A stretch of 64,000 bases of DNA from Hofstenia miamia (Eukaryota > Xenacoelomorpha > Acoela): NCBI GenBank assembly GCA_004352715.1, contig SCFE01000003.1:1341859-1405858 (forward strand). Reading direction: 5' to 3'. The notes beneath the pieces are model-generated. The model did no database searches. It was not told the origin of the DNA and saw only the letters and a program-made list of their open reading frames with translations. Positions 36,501-47,539 of the stretch are shown here, in pieces; the first letter of the stretch is position 1; the number at the start of each line of letters is the position of its first letter. The position numbers and the translations under genes are program-made.

Positions 36501-39500
36501 TTCCTTCAAACTTAGCAGTCATTTTTCCGTTTCGCCTTGCAATGTACCGTCTATCTACATATTTATTTAATTTAGATGTTTTCTCTGGTGCTAGTACTTT
36601 CCTAGTCTCCTGGTTTAGTTCCTCCAGTTCACTTTTATTCCACCTAACTATTCTTGCTAAATATCTCAACTCTGGCATATCCCAAGTAGAGAGGGAGAGA
36701 AAGAGAAAGACTGTTTGTGTATTTGATACCAGAAATCCACAGATGCGTATTTTGCCATTCCAAAGGAATACATAAAGCTTGGTGAACAGAAATTTGAAAT
36801 ACCAGCATCAATGCTTGATGTTTAGAAACGCTTATTTTGCGTGCACTTGCAGAGATGCTTTGCTATTTTTTTGAGTCGCTCTCTCTTATCCCCACTGGTT
36901 TTCCTCAAGCCAACTCCATCTGTACACATACCTGTGATCATTGTCACTGTTGTACAACTTCAAAATTGAAATTCCAACCCAGGCACTTTAGTTTGCATTT
37001 TCCAGTATCTTCATTTGCTTCTGCAATGTCTTTTTTGAACTATCATACCTCTTCAAATCCATGTAACATGGTGACTCACTACTCTACACAATGCCTGTCT
37101 CTTTTAGTCTTTTTGTGATTGGGCCTGAACTAAAAATGAACGTTAAAGTGCTAAGCTGTCCACATAGAATATGCTGCTCCTAAGCCTTAGCTGTTGTTCA
37201 TCTATCTTTGTCTATCACTTTCCCATTTTTTCTCCTTCAGTTTTTATTTCTTTCCATTACCTACCTTACACCTATCATCTACTGCCTTACTTGCCCTGAT
37301 CTTACCTATTTGTTGCCTGATCTTAGCAACTGTATTCTCAATTCTTGTCTCCCATGCTAATTTTATCTCTTAGTTTCTTGTCTTATTACCTTCTTCATGT
37401 TCATACCAAAAGTTTTCAGCCCTCCCACATGCCTGCATACACTAACAAACTTATTTCTGTGACACTCTTAACATCTATCCTTTCTAGTAATTTGTCAATG
37501 AGTTCATGTGGATCCTATATGGACAAGTTTCAAGTGTGCACTCTTGTATTTGAATTTGTGCTCACACTGTNNNNNNNNNNNNNNNNNNNNNCTGTATTCT
37601 CAATTCTTGTCTCCCATGCTAATTTTATCTCTTAGTTTCTTGTCTTATTACCTTCTTCATGTTCATACCAAAAGTTTTCAGCCCTCCCACATGCCTGCAT
37701 ACACTAACAAACTTATTTCTGTGACACTCTTAACATCTATCCTTTCTAGTAATTTGTCAATGAGTTCATGTGGATCCTATATGGACAAGTTTCAAGTGTG
37801 CACTCTTGTATTTGAATTTGTGCTCACACTGTACTAGGAAGGTGCTAACCAACGCTTGAGAGAGCTTCCTGCTCCCCTAAGCTTTCACTTTGGGTTGGCT
37901 TTGCCTTAGCAAACTGGTTATTATGGCTTTAGAATATTTTCTACCTTGTGAGCTGAGCCTTCCAGTTTGGTAACTATGGCCACAGTTGCTACTAGTAGGA
38001 AATAAGACGTAATATCTTAGTGATGCAGTAATGACAAGATCACATAGCATTACATCATATAAATGTTCAAAAAAATTCTTAGTATTTGTTTGCCCACATT
38101 TGACTTCTGTAATACATTGAATGCTCACCTTCGATTTTAGAATTTCTCTGACATTGAATGACTCTTTAAGATCCCCTGGCCTTTCAATATTTGCTCTAAA
38201 ATGTACTGATTTATTTGAATAAATCCAAACATTTGTAATATATCAAATAAACATTAATAGATTTAACTAAGAAATTTAAATAATCAATTTATAACATACA
38301 GAAGAGTTTGAAAGCCTTGTTTGATGTTCTAGTTTATATAGCAGTTTTGCTTCTGCATAACAATTTGTAAATCCTGCTTGTCAATGCAACATAAACGCTC
38401 TTAAGGTCGACCCCCTTTAATCAAAGTTGAAACAATAATTTTAATAAACTTTTAAATAAGGTTCTCTTCATCTGATAAGTGAATTGTGTTGACAATTATT
38501 GTTACAATTTTTGATCTATCATTCAACGTAAAGATTGTGTTGATGCATTTGCAACCTCTTCTTCACATCATTTCCCCTGCACTCCTGATACTTAATCCCT
38601 TTACAATTCCACTCCATGAAGATAAATCAAGTTGCCTACACTTGACTTCTTTTGAAATTACTTTTAGCGGAATACACTTAGACTGATATCGCATAATTTT
38701 ATTGAACACATTGCTCTATTACTAATTTACAGGAGCGTCTTGAATAATTTCGGATAGGAGGAGATAGCAATTTTGTTCAGCTTCATCGTTCAATTACGAA
38801 TATTTTACTTTAAATAATCATAATATAAATGTATTTATTCATTTAAATGACCATCGCAAATTAAAATAACTAAGCATTTAATTCTGGCAAGGCCATTACT
38901 ACTAATTGTGAAATAACCGAGAAATAAAAAAATCCACTTACTATAGAAAGCATTAATGTTGGATTGCAGCTATTATTTTCTAATTTTCGACACTGAACTT
39001 TCATTTTTATTACAATGTTTTTAGTCATTTAAATTATCACTTGAAAATCAGAATTATCCATTTAATGTGAATATTCCTCTAAGAATCTTAAATAGTTAAC
39101 ACTGACTACATTATATCATTTATATTCGTCAAAATGCATGTCGACTATACTTACCACTGCGCCCATTAAAATATATTGTATTCATAAAATGTGTCATGCA
39201 AATTTAACATGTTAAGTACAAAACTAATATAATGGATTAAACTCAAATTATTAAGCAATTTACTATGCAGAAAAAAGCTAATGCTTTAAATATAAGTCTT
39301 TACTTTAGCAATATTTCAATTTTGCACTTTTGAGATTTTAGTATTTTTGTATTTTGTATCATTAAATTATAATGTTGAAATTAATATTAATTAAAATTTC
39401 ATGACTATGATAAACATTTACAGGAGGGCAATGAAATAATAACATACAAAAAAAATATAATGGTTTATATAAACTTTAACACAGTGACATTCTATACAAT

Positions 39501-41631
39501 TTCAAATTGGGATTAATCAACTTCAAATAGAGATTGATCTGCTTGAAGAGTGTTTAATTAATTGATTCAACAATAATGCGTGTGCTTGGAAAATATATAA
39601 CTAAAATTGAAAGTGAGGATGATCTCAAACAAAAATATTCTGTATACAGAAATGATGGAGGTTGAATATTGCTGAAAGAATAGGCATAAAAGGAATTACT
39701 GTTTATTGTTGGATTGTTGGACGTTGGCGTTTTAAAATTGTTGAAGAACACAAAACAGTCATGGAAAGAATGGTTGAAGTGAATCCAAGAATTGCCAATA
39801 TTCATCTAAATGGTGCGATCTGTAACAAAGGGTTAATGCACAATAAATCTCGTCATGGAAATTTCAAAAGTGACTCTGAAAACAATTTCGCGAAGGACTG
39901 TGTGAAAAAGGCGTTCGACATTGATCAGTAGAGAGATATTTTTGTAATTGACAATCCTCCATGTCGCACATCTATTGATTTGATATTTGACGCAGAAGAA
40001 TTTTCAATGCATTGATTGCTACGTCTGTCACCTTACATTTCGATGGTAAACCCCATTGAGCATCCATGGTCTTGTTTAAAAAACAGATGTCAAAGCTAGG
40101 ATTGCTGATGAGATTCTCTACACACTTTTAGTTATTGAAAGAGAAAATTTGTTACTAAATCAATACAGGCAGCAACAACTTGAGCGCATTATTTAATCAT
40201 GTTTACCAACAAACAGCATTACTAAATGTATTTTCTTTTTTGCCCATGAACAGCATTATGTATCTCCAGTTTTGAGAATGAAAAATATGACTTTTTGAAA
40301 CTAGATACTTTTAAATATTATAATTTGTGCTGAAAACTACATATTATTTATTGTCGTATTTTGAAGCTGATTAATTCTATTTGTAATGGGATAATCGTTC
40401 TAGGAAATTTTTGTGCACCACTATTTCGGCACTACCTACGCCAAGCATCAGCTTTGTTGATAGAATTCTGAACTATTAGTTTTGCAGCAGGATTCCAGCC
40501 ACAGCACTCAATTCTTTTTAATCCTACAAATTGTTTATTTATTGGAATAACTTGTGGTAGGACTTTTACTTCATGTTTTTTAGAAATTTTTCCTCTTTAA
40601 TAACATTTAGTTTTTTTCCTGGCTACTATTTAAGCACAGGAATAAAAAAATATAGCTCTTAGCAGGAAAATAAACCCAATTACTGAATATAACGGAATCA
40701 GAGAGTGTAGACATTCTCAAAGCATCTCGACTTCGTCTACTGGTATTCACTGATTTACAAAGCCAATTGCATTGTACATGCATATATTGTCATATCACAG
40801 CGTCTGCATTGATAAAGATTTGCACAGGACACGTCTAAAAACTTAATGACGCATTTTTTAACCTAAGGCTTATTCCTCCACTAATTTTTTATTAATTCTG
40901 TCAACCGATTTAGGGACACAAAAAAGCAAATACACAATACCTGTATGCGTCCGCAATGACCACATTCTAAACAAATTTTAGCATTGTATTTTCAGTAGAG
41001 ATCTTAAGAAAGACATCGTCATTTCAAGATTATGCTAACTGGGCCAACATACCCTAGCAGTGAATGCATTAATAATATGTACGATTTGTTATATCGTTAT
41101 GCGGCATATGCTTATGAACTAAGTATTTACGTTTCCTTTAGATACGGTGACCATCCATGCCTGTCTTCATCAAGTAGATACTCTTGCTTAACATCTTCTG
41201 GTAGATTGAAAAACAGTTCTGTGCACACGTTAAATTCTTCAATCTTAAATAAACCGTTATCATTTTTATTCTTTATCAATCACGCATTCAATTTTAATTT
41301 CATTTTACTTCTAAAGTCATTTTTTATTAAATATAAACTGTTCAAGGACAAAATATTGTTTTTGTTAAATATTCAATGTTAAATAAATCAGTTCAGTTCT
41401 CTACACTTAATTCACAAATACCATCATTTTTCCTCCAAACAATTTTATATTAATGTAAAATCTTACTTCTGCATTAGTAATCCCATGATTTTTAATGTAG
41501 AGAAAACCATGCTCTCTGAAAACTGAAATAACTTCATCTGCTAATTTTCCTAAATCATTTTTGATGTATTCGTCATCAGAATATCGTAGAGAAGCAACAC
41601 TGAAATCCAAAGTTGGAATGGAATCAATCAT
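30553..41631 (-). CDS. 2-oxoglutarate/Fe(II) dioxygenase, copy B (complete, 7 exons, 311 aa)
   Basis: Exons in transcript order: 41631-41467, 41243-41131, 38195-38129, 32880-32767, 32724-32631, 31030-30831 and 30735-30553 (TAA). All junctions are GT..AG and phases join (0, 2, 0, 0, 1, 0). Residues 1-55 are the DIOX_N-type N-terminus (IPTLDFS, FREHGFLYIKNHGI). FFNLPEDVKQEY and GDLKESFNV follow. The core domain carries the iron ligands H-T-D in CGEHTDFD and the distal His in MHRVV, plus R-x-S (APRRSLAFF) for 2-oxoglutarate. Length is usual for soluble isopenicillin-N-synthase-like oxygenases. There is no signal peptide. The ATG lies directly after an AG acceptor, so an upstream 5'UTR exon is likely. 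Such enzymes oxidise small molecules; the substrate cannot be read from sequence. Intron 3 (38128-32881) holds a Tc1 element and a LINE. Confidence 0.9.
32576..32601. repeat. (TA)n microsatellite next to copy B exon 5
   Basis: TA array directly beyond the exon 5 donor. A TA array lies at the equivalent place in copy A (7184-7208), so the repeat is part of the duplicated segment. Confidence 0.9.
33330..33430. repeat. CCGGGCCGACCCGA box (family R1-like)
   Basis: GCCCGGGCCGACCCGATTTTTTTT and a second GAACGCGACCCGATTTTTTT block about 50 bp on. It lies within intron 3 of dioxygenase copy B. Confidence 0.4.
34397..35701 (+). mobile_element. Tc1-like DNA transposon with terminal inverted repeats
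   Basis: The left end begins CAGTACTAGCCAAAAGTTTG at 34397. The right end, reverse-complemented from 35701, reads AGTACTGGCCAAAAGTTTGG after one mismatched base. The ends are near-perfect inverted repeats of about 26 bp. Both sides are flanked by TA, the Tc1/mariner target. The total of 1305 bp is typical of Tc1 elements. It encodes a disabled transposase (next entry) and lies antisense in intron 3 of dioxygenase copy B. Confidence 0.92.
34599..35506 (+). pseudogene. Tc1-family transposase pseudogene (DD34E type)
   Basis: Begins MVRGSEISPTKRAQI with a helix-turn-helix (YNYRAIAVTMGVSISSVSRSV). A frameshift near 34755 moves to SRKRSGKPKVTTPQTDR, the usual AT-hook-like GRPR region, and a second HTH (VSTRTIRRRLN). 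A stop falls at 35032-35034, then the first catalytic Asp appears in VMFGDESK, followed by a frameshift near 35070. The rest is intact: YWPHVRQPRDQRFN, SVMIWGAI, the second Asp in LQQDGAPCHSA and the Glu in SPDLNVIENCWHHIK. The catalytic D-D-E residues survive, but two frameshifts and a nonsense codon abolish the protein. Confidence 0.92.
35790..36690 (-). mobile_element. R2/R4-type LINE, C-terminal fragment (decayed)
   Basis: Read leftward: LRYLARIVRWNKSELEELNQETRK, KYVDRRYIARR, a run of frame-shifted sequence matching the LINE at 24098-25235 (including ESDAYRILGN and a KRWLKKAGLKR segment), and finally YEELAEEIERFWKLK, where it stops. It ends at the same protein position where the other copy is rearranged. 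It lies in intron 3 of dioxygenase copy B. Confidence 0.7.
37200..37832 (-). mobile_element. R2/R4-type LINE, N-terminal fragment
   Basis: A minus-strand frame reads IKLAWETRIENTVAKIRQQIGKIRASKAVDDRCK, which resembles the region ahead of the RT in this LINE group. With 35790-36690 it probably forms one element whose RT core has been lost. About 241 bp of it is present twice across a 21-N gap. The assignment rests on order and style of sequence, so it is moderate. Confidence 0.5.
37330..37832. repeat. Identical 241-bp blocks on either side of a 21-N gap
   Basis: Bases 37330-37570 and 37592-37832 appear identical, separated only by Ns. Most likely unmerged overlapping contig ends. Confidence 0.85.
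38206..39560. other. Intron 2 of dioxygenase copy B, left part
   Basis: Between exons 2 and 3. A frame open on the minus strand at about 38560-38700 (CIPLKVISKEVKCRQLDLSSWSG) and a 66-codon plus frame over it have coding-like composition but no recognised domain. The remainder is AT-rich. Confidence 0.35.
39575..40200 (+). pseudogene. DDE transposase relic (IS630/Tc1/mariner-like)
   Basis: Starts near 39575 (MRVLGKYITKIESEDD). After a stop, the frame at 39662-39931 contains a helix-turn-helix-like stretch (RIGIKGITVYCWIVGRWRF). Past another stop comes FVIDNPPCRTS, matching the D-N-x-P/A-C-H/R catalytic neighbourhood, and after a frame slip LRLSPYISMVNPIEHPWSCLK, which corresponds to the S/P-P-x-x-NPIE-x-x-W box that carries the third catalytic residue. 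Several stops and shifts make it non-functional. It lies antisense in intron 2 of dioxygenase copy B. No terminal repeats identified. Confidence 0.6.
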
Positions 41632-41702
41632 CTAAAATTATTTCTTTGAATTACAATTACATTTTAGACTCTATAAGTATTTCATACTTGTACACACACA
41701 TA

Positions 41703-41812
41703 TTATATATATATATATATATATCTATTTAGCTATCTATATATATATGTATATATAAATGTATATATATATGTATATATATATTTATATATGTATATAT
41801 ATATATATTCAA
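41703..41812. repeat. (TA)n/(TATG)n microsatellite upstream of copy B exon 1
   Basis: TA arrays with TATG and TATC interruptions, within about 180 bp upstream of the copy B start codon. Confidence 0.85.
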
Positions 41813-42279
41813 ATTTTGATTTTTTAAGCTGCAAGAACGTCATACCTAGTATGAATGTCCTGAAGGAGCAAAATTCGCGAAAAAGAATTCATTCTTATCT
41901 CAGAAAGGAAACCTGAATCTCTTTCAAACTTAAATCTATGGCAAGAGCATTTTTTAAATTGATGTACAATGGTAATTAAGACAAAGTTGTCAAACTCACT
42001 CAAACAGTGATAGTTTCCTATTTTATGATCTTCGATTGTTTGATGTAAATGGTTAACATTCTTCATCGTATTTGGTGAATTTTACATTTGAACAATAAAA
42101 TTGAGCGACTATCTCAGAATTCATGGTCAATGCCATTTAAATTGATTACTATTTTTAGGTAGGAATTTGAGTGTTTTCAACTTAAATGCTTTTCTGTAGT
42201 CTTGAACATCAAGATACCTTAACCTTCCCCTGTCCACTGCATCCTAAATATAAAAAGTTTTCCCATATTTTAGAACAAT
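41813..42279. other. Upstream region of dioxygenase copy B
   Basis: Probably holds the promoter or a 5'UTR exon, but no core element is distinguishable in the AT-rich background. An 80-codon minus-strand frame (41824-42066) and an exon-like stretch at 42160-42245 are not recognisable. Confidence 0.3.
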
Positions 42280-45200
42280 TATCTCAAATCGGACAAAGGA
42301 ATTTGAAAATTGTGGACCTTGTTAAAAATATTGGTAAAAACTATGCTATGTGATGGTGAAAAATTCTGCAGAAGAATATTGATGAGATAAATTTACCTTA
42401 ACAATTTTTTTACCAATTTTGAAAGAATTCCGATTTTCAAAAAAATTATTCAAATTTTTTTATGCATCAGGCTCAGACAATTAGAAAGCATAAGGCGCAT
42501 GAGGGCAATAATTTCTTTTTCTATAGACAAACCACAAAGTCATAGGTCGAGGCATCTCAGCAAATTAGTTCGTGCAGGTCTAATATATATTTTTAAGATA
42601 ATATGATTTTTAAGAAAAAGTTATTATAGATGTGATTTACAAAGAAGAGTTCTTCATTCTTAAAAATATAGCGTTAGCTCAGCTCTCAAGATTTTTATTG
42701 AAAAAATACTTTCCCAGGAATTTGGGAAAATCATTGAATGACAAATTCATTTGAGAACGGCAATGATTTGCATGACTTGCATGGATTTTTAATTTTATGA
42801 GAAACCATTTATATTCATCAATTTACATGTGCATATGAAAGGAGTAAAGTAAAAATGTTTCTATATTAACCCTATCTCGGCTGGGGGAGGGGGGGCGATT
42901 CTTATGCATTTTATATCCCTAATTTGAAAGAAGATTTGACCGCATTTTTTTTTACTTTTCCTAAAATTTATTAGCAAATATAGATCTCTAAAAATACGAA
43001 TTATATATTTACTACTTTTCTAGTTATACGTTTATAATTCTAAAAAAGTTTGTATTTTTATTGCTATCCTCATTGATAAATTTGCACAATGAGCTAATTT
43101 TATCATTGGCCACCACATTGCCAAATACAAGCGTTTTTGTGGTCTTGCAACACTTTTTCAATGTTTTGACATTGCAGTCAATTTACTGATGTCAGCGCTT
43201 ATTATAACGTCAGAGCACCAGACTATCAAATTTTCTTGTTCTCTTAATATTAATTAATATGTAAGCTAAAGTCTTGCCAAGCTTTAAATGTAAATGAAAG
43301 CCCGAAAGAGCTAGGGTTAAACCGAGCACCTCTCAGTTTTGGTCATTCAACATTGAGTGTGATTTTTGGGACTTGTAATTCATTAGAAATGTTGCATTGC
43401 TTATCAATTTGTCAATCGTGAACTGGTCAGGCATTTCTTACGTGTAAAATTATTATAAAATACGCTTAAAAGTATTTCAATTTAAGCGATTTCATCATTA
43501 ATACTAGAAACGTGACAATATGTCAAAATGACCTTTAAGCAATTTTTGTTTGCTTCATTATTCATTCAGCAAAAACCCTAGCAAATACATATACTTCCAA
43601 TTATGTTGATAATCTCATTGAATTTTTCTATTTGTAGAAATTTTGCTTCTATTCCATTATTTTCGGATTTGAAGCATCAGATGTAAATTTATTCTTAAGG
43701 AATAATCAAAGCTCTAGTGTTAAGAGACATTATTAAGAGCTGAAAAATGATAGACGTATTACTCCAAGACCAAAGCCAGAAATAACCCCTAAAACAACAC
43801 AGTATTCGCGGTAATTGAAAGAGTTTTTCACGATACCCGATAGTTATATCCACAAACTGTATCAATCTATTTCATAACGATTATTTTTTTATATTATAGT
43901 ACCAAGAGGCAAGAATAATGTGTTTTCCACAAATTGGAGTAAATGCCCTGTTTAATATCATTGATTAACATTAAGGGAACCTAAATCACAATTTCTTATC
44001 AAGAATGCACTACAGGATTTTAAGTACACTATGCATTATATTGAACTAAAATACAAAAGGCCAACACTACGAATGTTTAGTGAATCGAATATTGTATATA
44101 TCAGCAAATTATAGAAAATATTTTTGAATTAATAAACAGACATTTTACAATACTATGGAGCAAACAACGAAGTGAACTAACAAAGCAAGCACAATATGTA
44201 AAAAGAGTTTAAAATTTACCATATACTATATATAGAAAATGATTTCTTAAAACAACAATTTCAAGAGATTAGCAAACTGAAAAATTTGGTATCAGAACCC
44301 AGTCGGTCACCCTCCCCCCCATTGAACTACTTGTGGAAAACTGATCGTATTGCTGAAACTTTTAACCATTGATAATTTTTTTTACAAAATTTTATTAATA
44401 TCATGTTTCTAAAAAATACAAGAATGCATTCTTTTAATTTCTATTTTTTTATAAGTAATATATAAGCACTATATATGTTAAACATTTAAATTTTTAATGT
44501 CTCAACATTTCAAAGGAAATTAGTAATAAACTAGTTACGGGAAAAGAATATAGTTTTTCGACTTTGAAAATTGGTGGCAATACTTATATGATGAAGTCAT
44601 TCAAGTTTTTTAGATTTTCACATACATATATGTATAGGTCTTTAGTATATATTCAATGCCACAGTGGTTATCAGTTTTGATGATAGATCACCCATTAATG
44701 GTCTACAATTGGTTGGCTACTTGGGAAGCGGCTTCATATTTTTTAACAAGAAACAAACAACTTTAAAAAACTGACAATGCAAATATGAAAAATTCGTACA
44801 AATACAAACTTTGATTATATCCTTCAAATAACAGATATATTGTTCCGATGAGCTTAGCTTGGCCAACATATAGAAATGTATATGTAATGAAGTTCAGCTT
44901 TATATATTGAGGAGCATGTTGTAAAATTTATCAAAATTGTTTGGAAGATTTTCATTAAAATCATTGGAACAATGATGCTAAACAGACGAAAAATTCTGCT
45001 AAATAATCAATTTGAGCATAATATTAAAAATTACATTTAATTCTCTAATTTCAGCAATGATGAATCTAGTGTAAGGAGAAAATAATGGCTCTTAGAAAAT
45101 TATAATTATGAGATTTTATAGAAATATTACTAAGATATATAGACTGCAGGCTAAAATATTAAAATGTCTTCATTCATTTACATCTGAAATGTACCTTAAT

Positions 45201-45370
45201 TTTCTGAGGATTTTCTGCAAATCAAATGGAACGTTTGAAGAACAAACTATTGAATTCTTTAGAGCTTAAATACAATGCGTTGTTTACAAATACTTCTGTC
45301 AAGAATGTAGTTTGCTTGAGTTGTCTGGGCAGTATAAAGAATGAAAAAAATGAATTGTGCAGTAGAAATT
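42280..45370. repeat. Segmental duplication: 5' flank of dioxygenase copy B
   Basis: Collinear with 22800-26040 as described there, lacking the LINE insert. It has an extra 1.5-1.8 kb (about 42850-44640) bounded by G-rich (GGGGGAGGGGGGG at 42885) and C-rich (CCTCCCCCCC at 44311) patches, possibly an inserted DNA transposon with decayed ends. Confidence 0.65.
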
Positions 45371-47112
45371 GATAACATGAATCAAGCAATAAATCAGTTT
45401 AAAATTCTTTAATTGATTTAAGGAAAATTGCTTTTCGAAGTAAATAAACTTCAATATCATATTAATGGGCTGAGGATATTTTTCTGGTGTTACATTTCTT
45501 AGAAGAACAAAAATGAACTCAATTGTGAAACCTTGACCTTCACTTTATAACCTCCACGGTCTGGACTTGATCTCACCGTGTATTTGGTGAAACTTCAAGG
45601 GGTCTCCCATAAAAAATCGCATAGCATATTGCTACCTTCACTATTGATTATCATATGAAAATATTTTTGGCAATTTCAAAGAAAGTATCAATTGACAAGA
45701 GATTGAAGAAAAGATGTATTCTTAATATCCGTGTACTATACACAATATTTCCAAGCCCTAATGGCATCTATGGATAAATTCTATCTCAAAATATTGTTAT
45801 TCTTAAAAACTATGTACCATTTGTTATAAAATTCATGGCAAATTATTTTTTATGAAAAGAATCACCGAAATGCCTACATATGGCACTGAAAATATATTGG
45901 TTGCACAAAATAGATTGCATTCTTAGTTTAGTTCAGTTTAACAATCGCATACGATTATACCAATTAAAACATTCTACTTTGTAATAAACAAGGGAACTTA
46001 ATAAGCAAAGTCTTGACAAAGTTGTAAAATATAAAAAGTTCTTTGAGCTAGAGCTTGGCAAAGTATATTTTTTGAAATTCACTTAATCAAAATTGATTCT
46101 AGCAGAATTGCAGTTATGGTCGTTGAAATACCTATTTTGTAAGGAAATTGTATCTAGGCAGACATAGGAAAATGATTCTGATGAAAAATAGCACTGAGAA
46201 CGATCACAATTATAGCATTACGTCTTGAAATTATCAATAGAGGTTTTTAGGTAACTGCATATTAGCTTGTAATCAGAATCACTATGTGTACATTCTCGAT
46301 AGCTTTGCAAACGAATAGTGCAATGTGTGTCTGAAAAGATGTTTTACGTAAGGCTGACAGCGCAAGGAGTAAGTTAAGAATCGCAATGGCTTTTGAAATT
46401 TCGGTGCAATAGTACTTTTTTGTTGATACCTAAAACCAAAACAATTTTTTCTGAAAAATTTCAATACAACAAATTTCACTTTCGTGCTAATCCCAAAACA
46501 ATTTTGTTGACTTCAGCTATTTTGCTGCTAATTTCAGTAATTATAAGAAATTGTGAATACAAGACCAACAAGAGTCACATAGAATCTTTTGAACTATGTA
46601 TTGCTGGAGGATGTTATGATCATTTCCTAACTATGAAAAGTATTGGCTAAGAACAGCCATTTCAAGGGATAATGTAGAAGACTGCTTTATGTCTCAGTGG
46701 CGTGGCCAGAAAAAATTGGAGGGGGCAAATATTTAATGAGTTAAAGGGAATTACAAAATGCATATAGACACAAAAACGCATTAGGGTTGATAAGATAAGA
46801 TTATAAAAGATATTCTTTATTCAGATAATATTTTCAATTACAAGACTGGATATTATCTGAATAGCGTCAAGAATTATAACAAATAACTATAATATTACAA
46901 AAAATAACAGGACTAGAAAATCTGTTCTGCTCAGGCTATGCAAATATGTTGGGCGTTATTGTATAATCTTTATTGTAAAATTTGAATCCTAGCCTTGATT
47001 TACCCAAAATGAATTTTTATTTGAACATAAATGCTTTCAATTTTCTTTTGAACTTAATTGAACTCTTAATCATTTTAACAAAAGTTTGGAAATGATATTG
47101 AACTATAAGGAG
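45371..47112. other. AT-rich non-coding; transposon terminus at 46695
   Basis: No gene. CAGTGGCGTGGCCAGAAAAA followed by GGAGGGGGCAAA (46695-46732) resembles the end of a hAT-like non-autonomous element. A similar GGCGTGGCCAG lies at 13148. Frames at 46282-46650 lack domains. Confidence 0.35.
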
Positions 47113-47149
47113 GTAATTGACAGAGATGCAGACCCCCAACCCGCACGAA

Positions 47150-47366
47150 CCATACGACATCAAATGCGGTGTATGGTGTAGGTCCAAATAGTGCGGGTTG
47201 TGGGTCCTGGGGNNNNNNNNNNNNNNNNNNNNNNNNNNNNNNNNNNNNNNNNNNNNNNNNNNNNNNNNNNNNNNNNNNNNNNNNNNNNNNNNNNNNNNNN
47301 NNNNCACCATGCGGTGTATGGTGTAGGTCCAAATAGTGTGCGGGTTGTGGGTCCTGGGGTTTGTGG
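47150..47366. repeat. Subterminal tandem repeat of the hAT element
   Basis: Units of about 50 bp containing GCGGTGTATGGTGTAGGTCC and GCGGGTTGTGGGTCCTGGGG appear before and after the 92-N gap. The array was probably collapsed or unresolved. hAT transposases commonly bind repeated subterminal motifs. Confidence 0.75.
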
Positions 47367-47539
47367 GTCGAAGAGAAGGAACAGTCATTTTGATTGCAGT
47401 AATTAAAGGGCGTAACTGCTAATTAAAATGGTTGATTATGACCGAATGAGGCGTTATTTTTTGGCGAAAATGTTACTCGTAATAAAAAGAGAACTCGAAA
47501 TAAGTGAATATATATTATATTGAGGAATATCCTCCGTCA

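Noticed and set aside
38486-38686. 66-codon plus frame and the open minus frame over it in dioxygenase intron 2.
   Set aside because: Not needed for any exon of the dioxygenase (all phases are satisfied without it) and no domain recognised.
42160-42245. Exon-like minus-strand stretch after an AG (DAVDRGRLRYLDVQDYRKAFKL) upstream of dioxygenase copy B, resembling the GDLKESFNV exon.
   Set aside because: No proper donor, and the true exon is at 38129-38195 with correct phase. The resemblance is limited to a few residues.
42850-44340. Possible TTAA-flanked, piggyBac-like element starting TTAACCCTATCTCGGC and ending near a C-rich patch.
   Set aside because: The ends are not convincing inverted repeats and no transposase sequence is visible.
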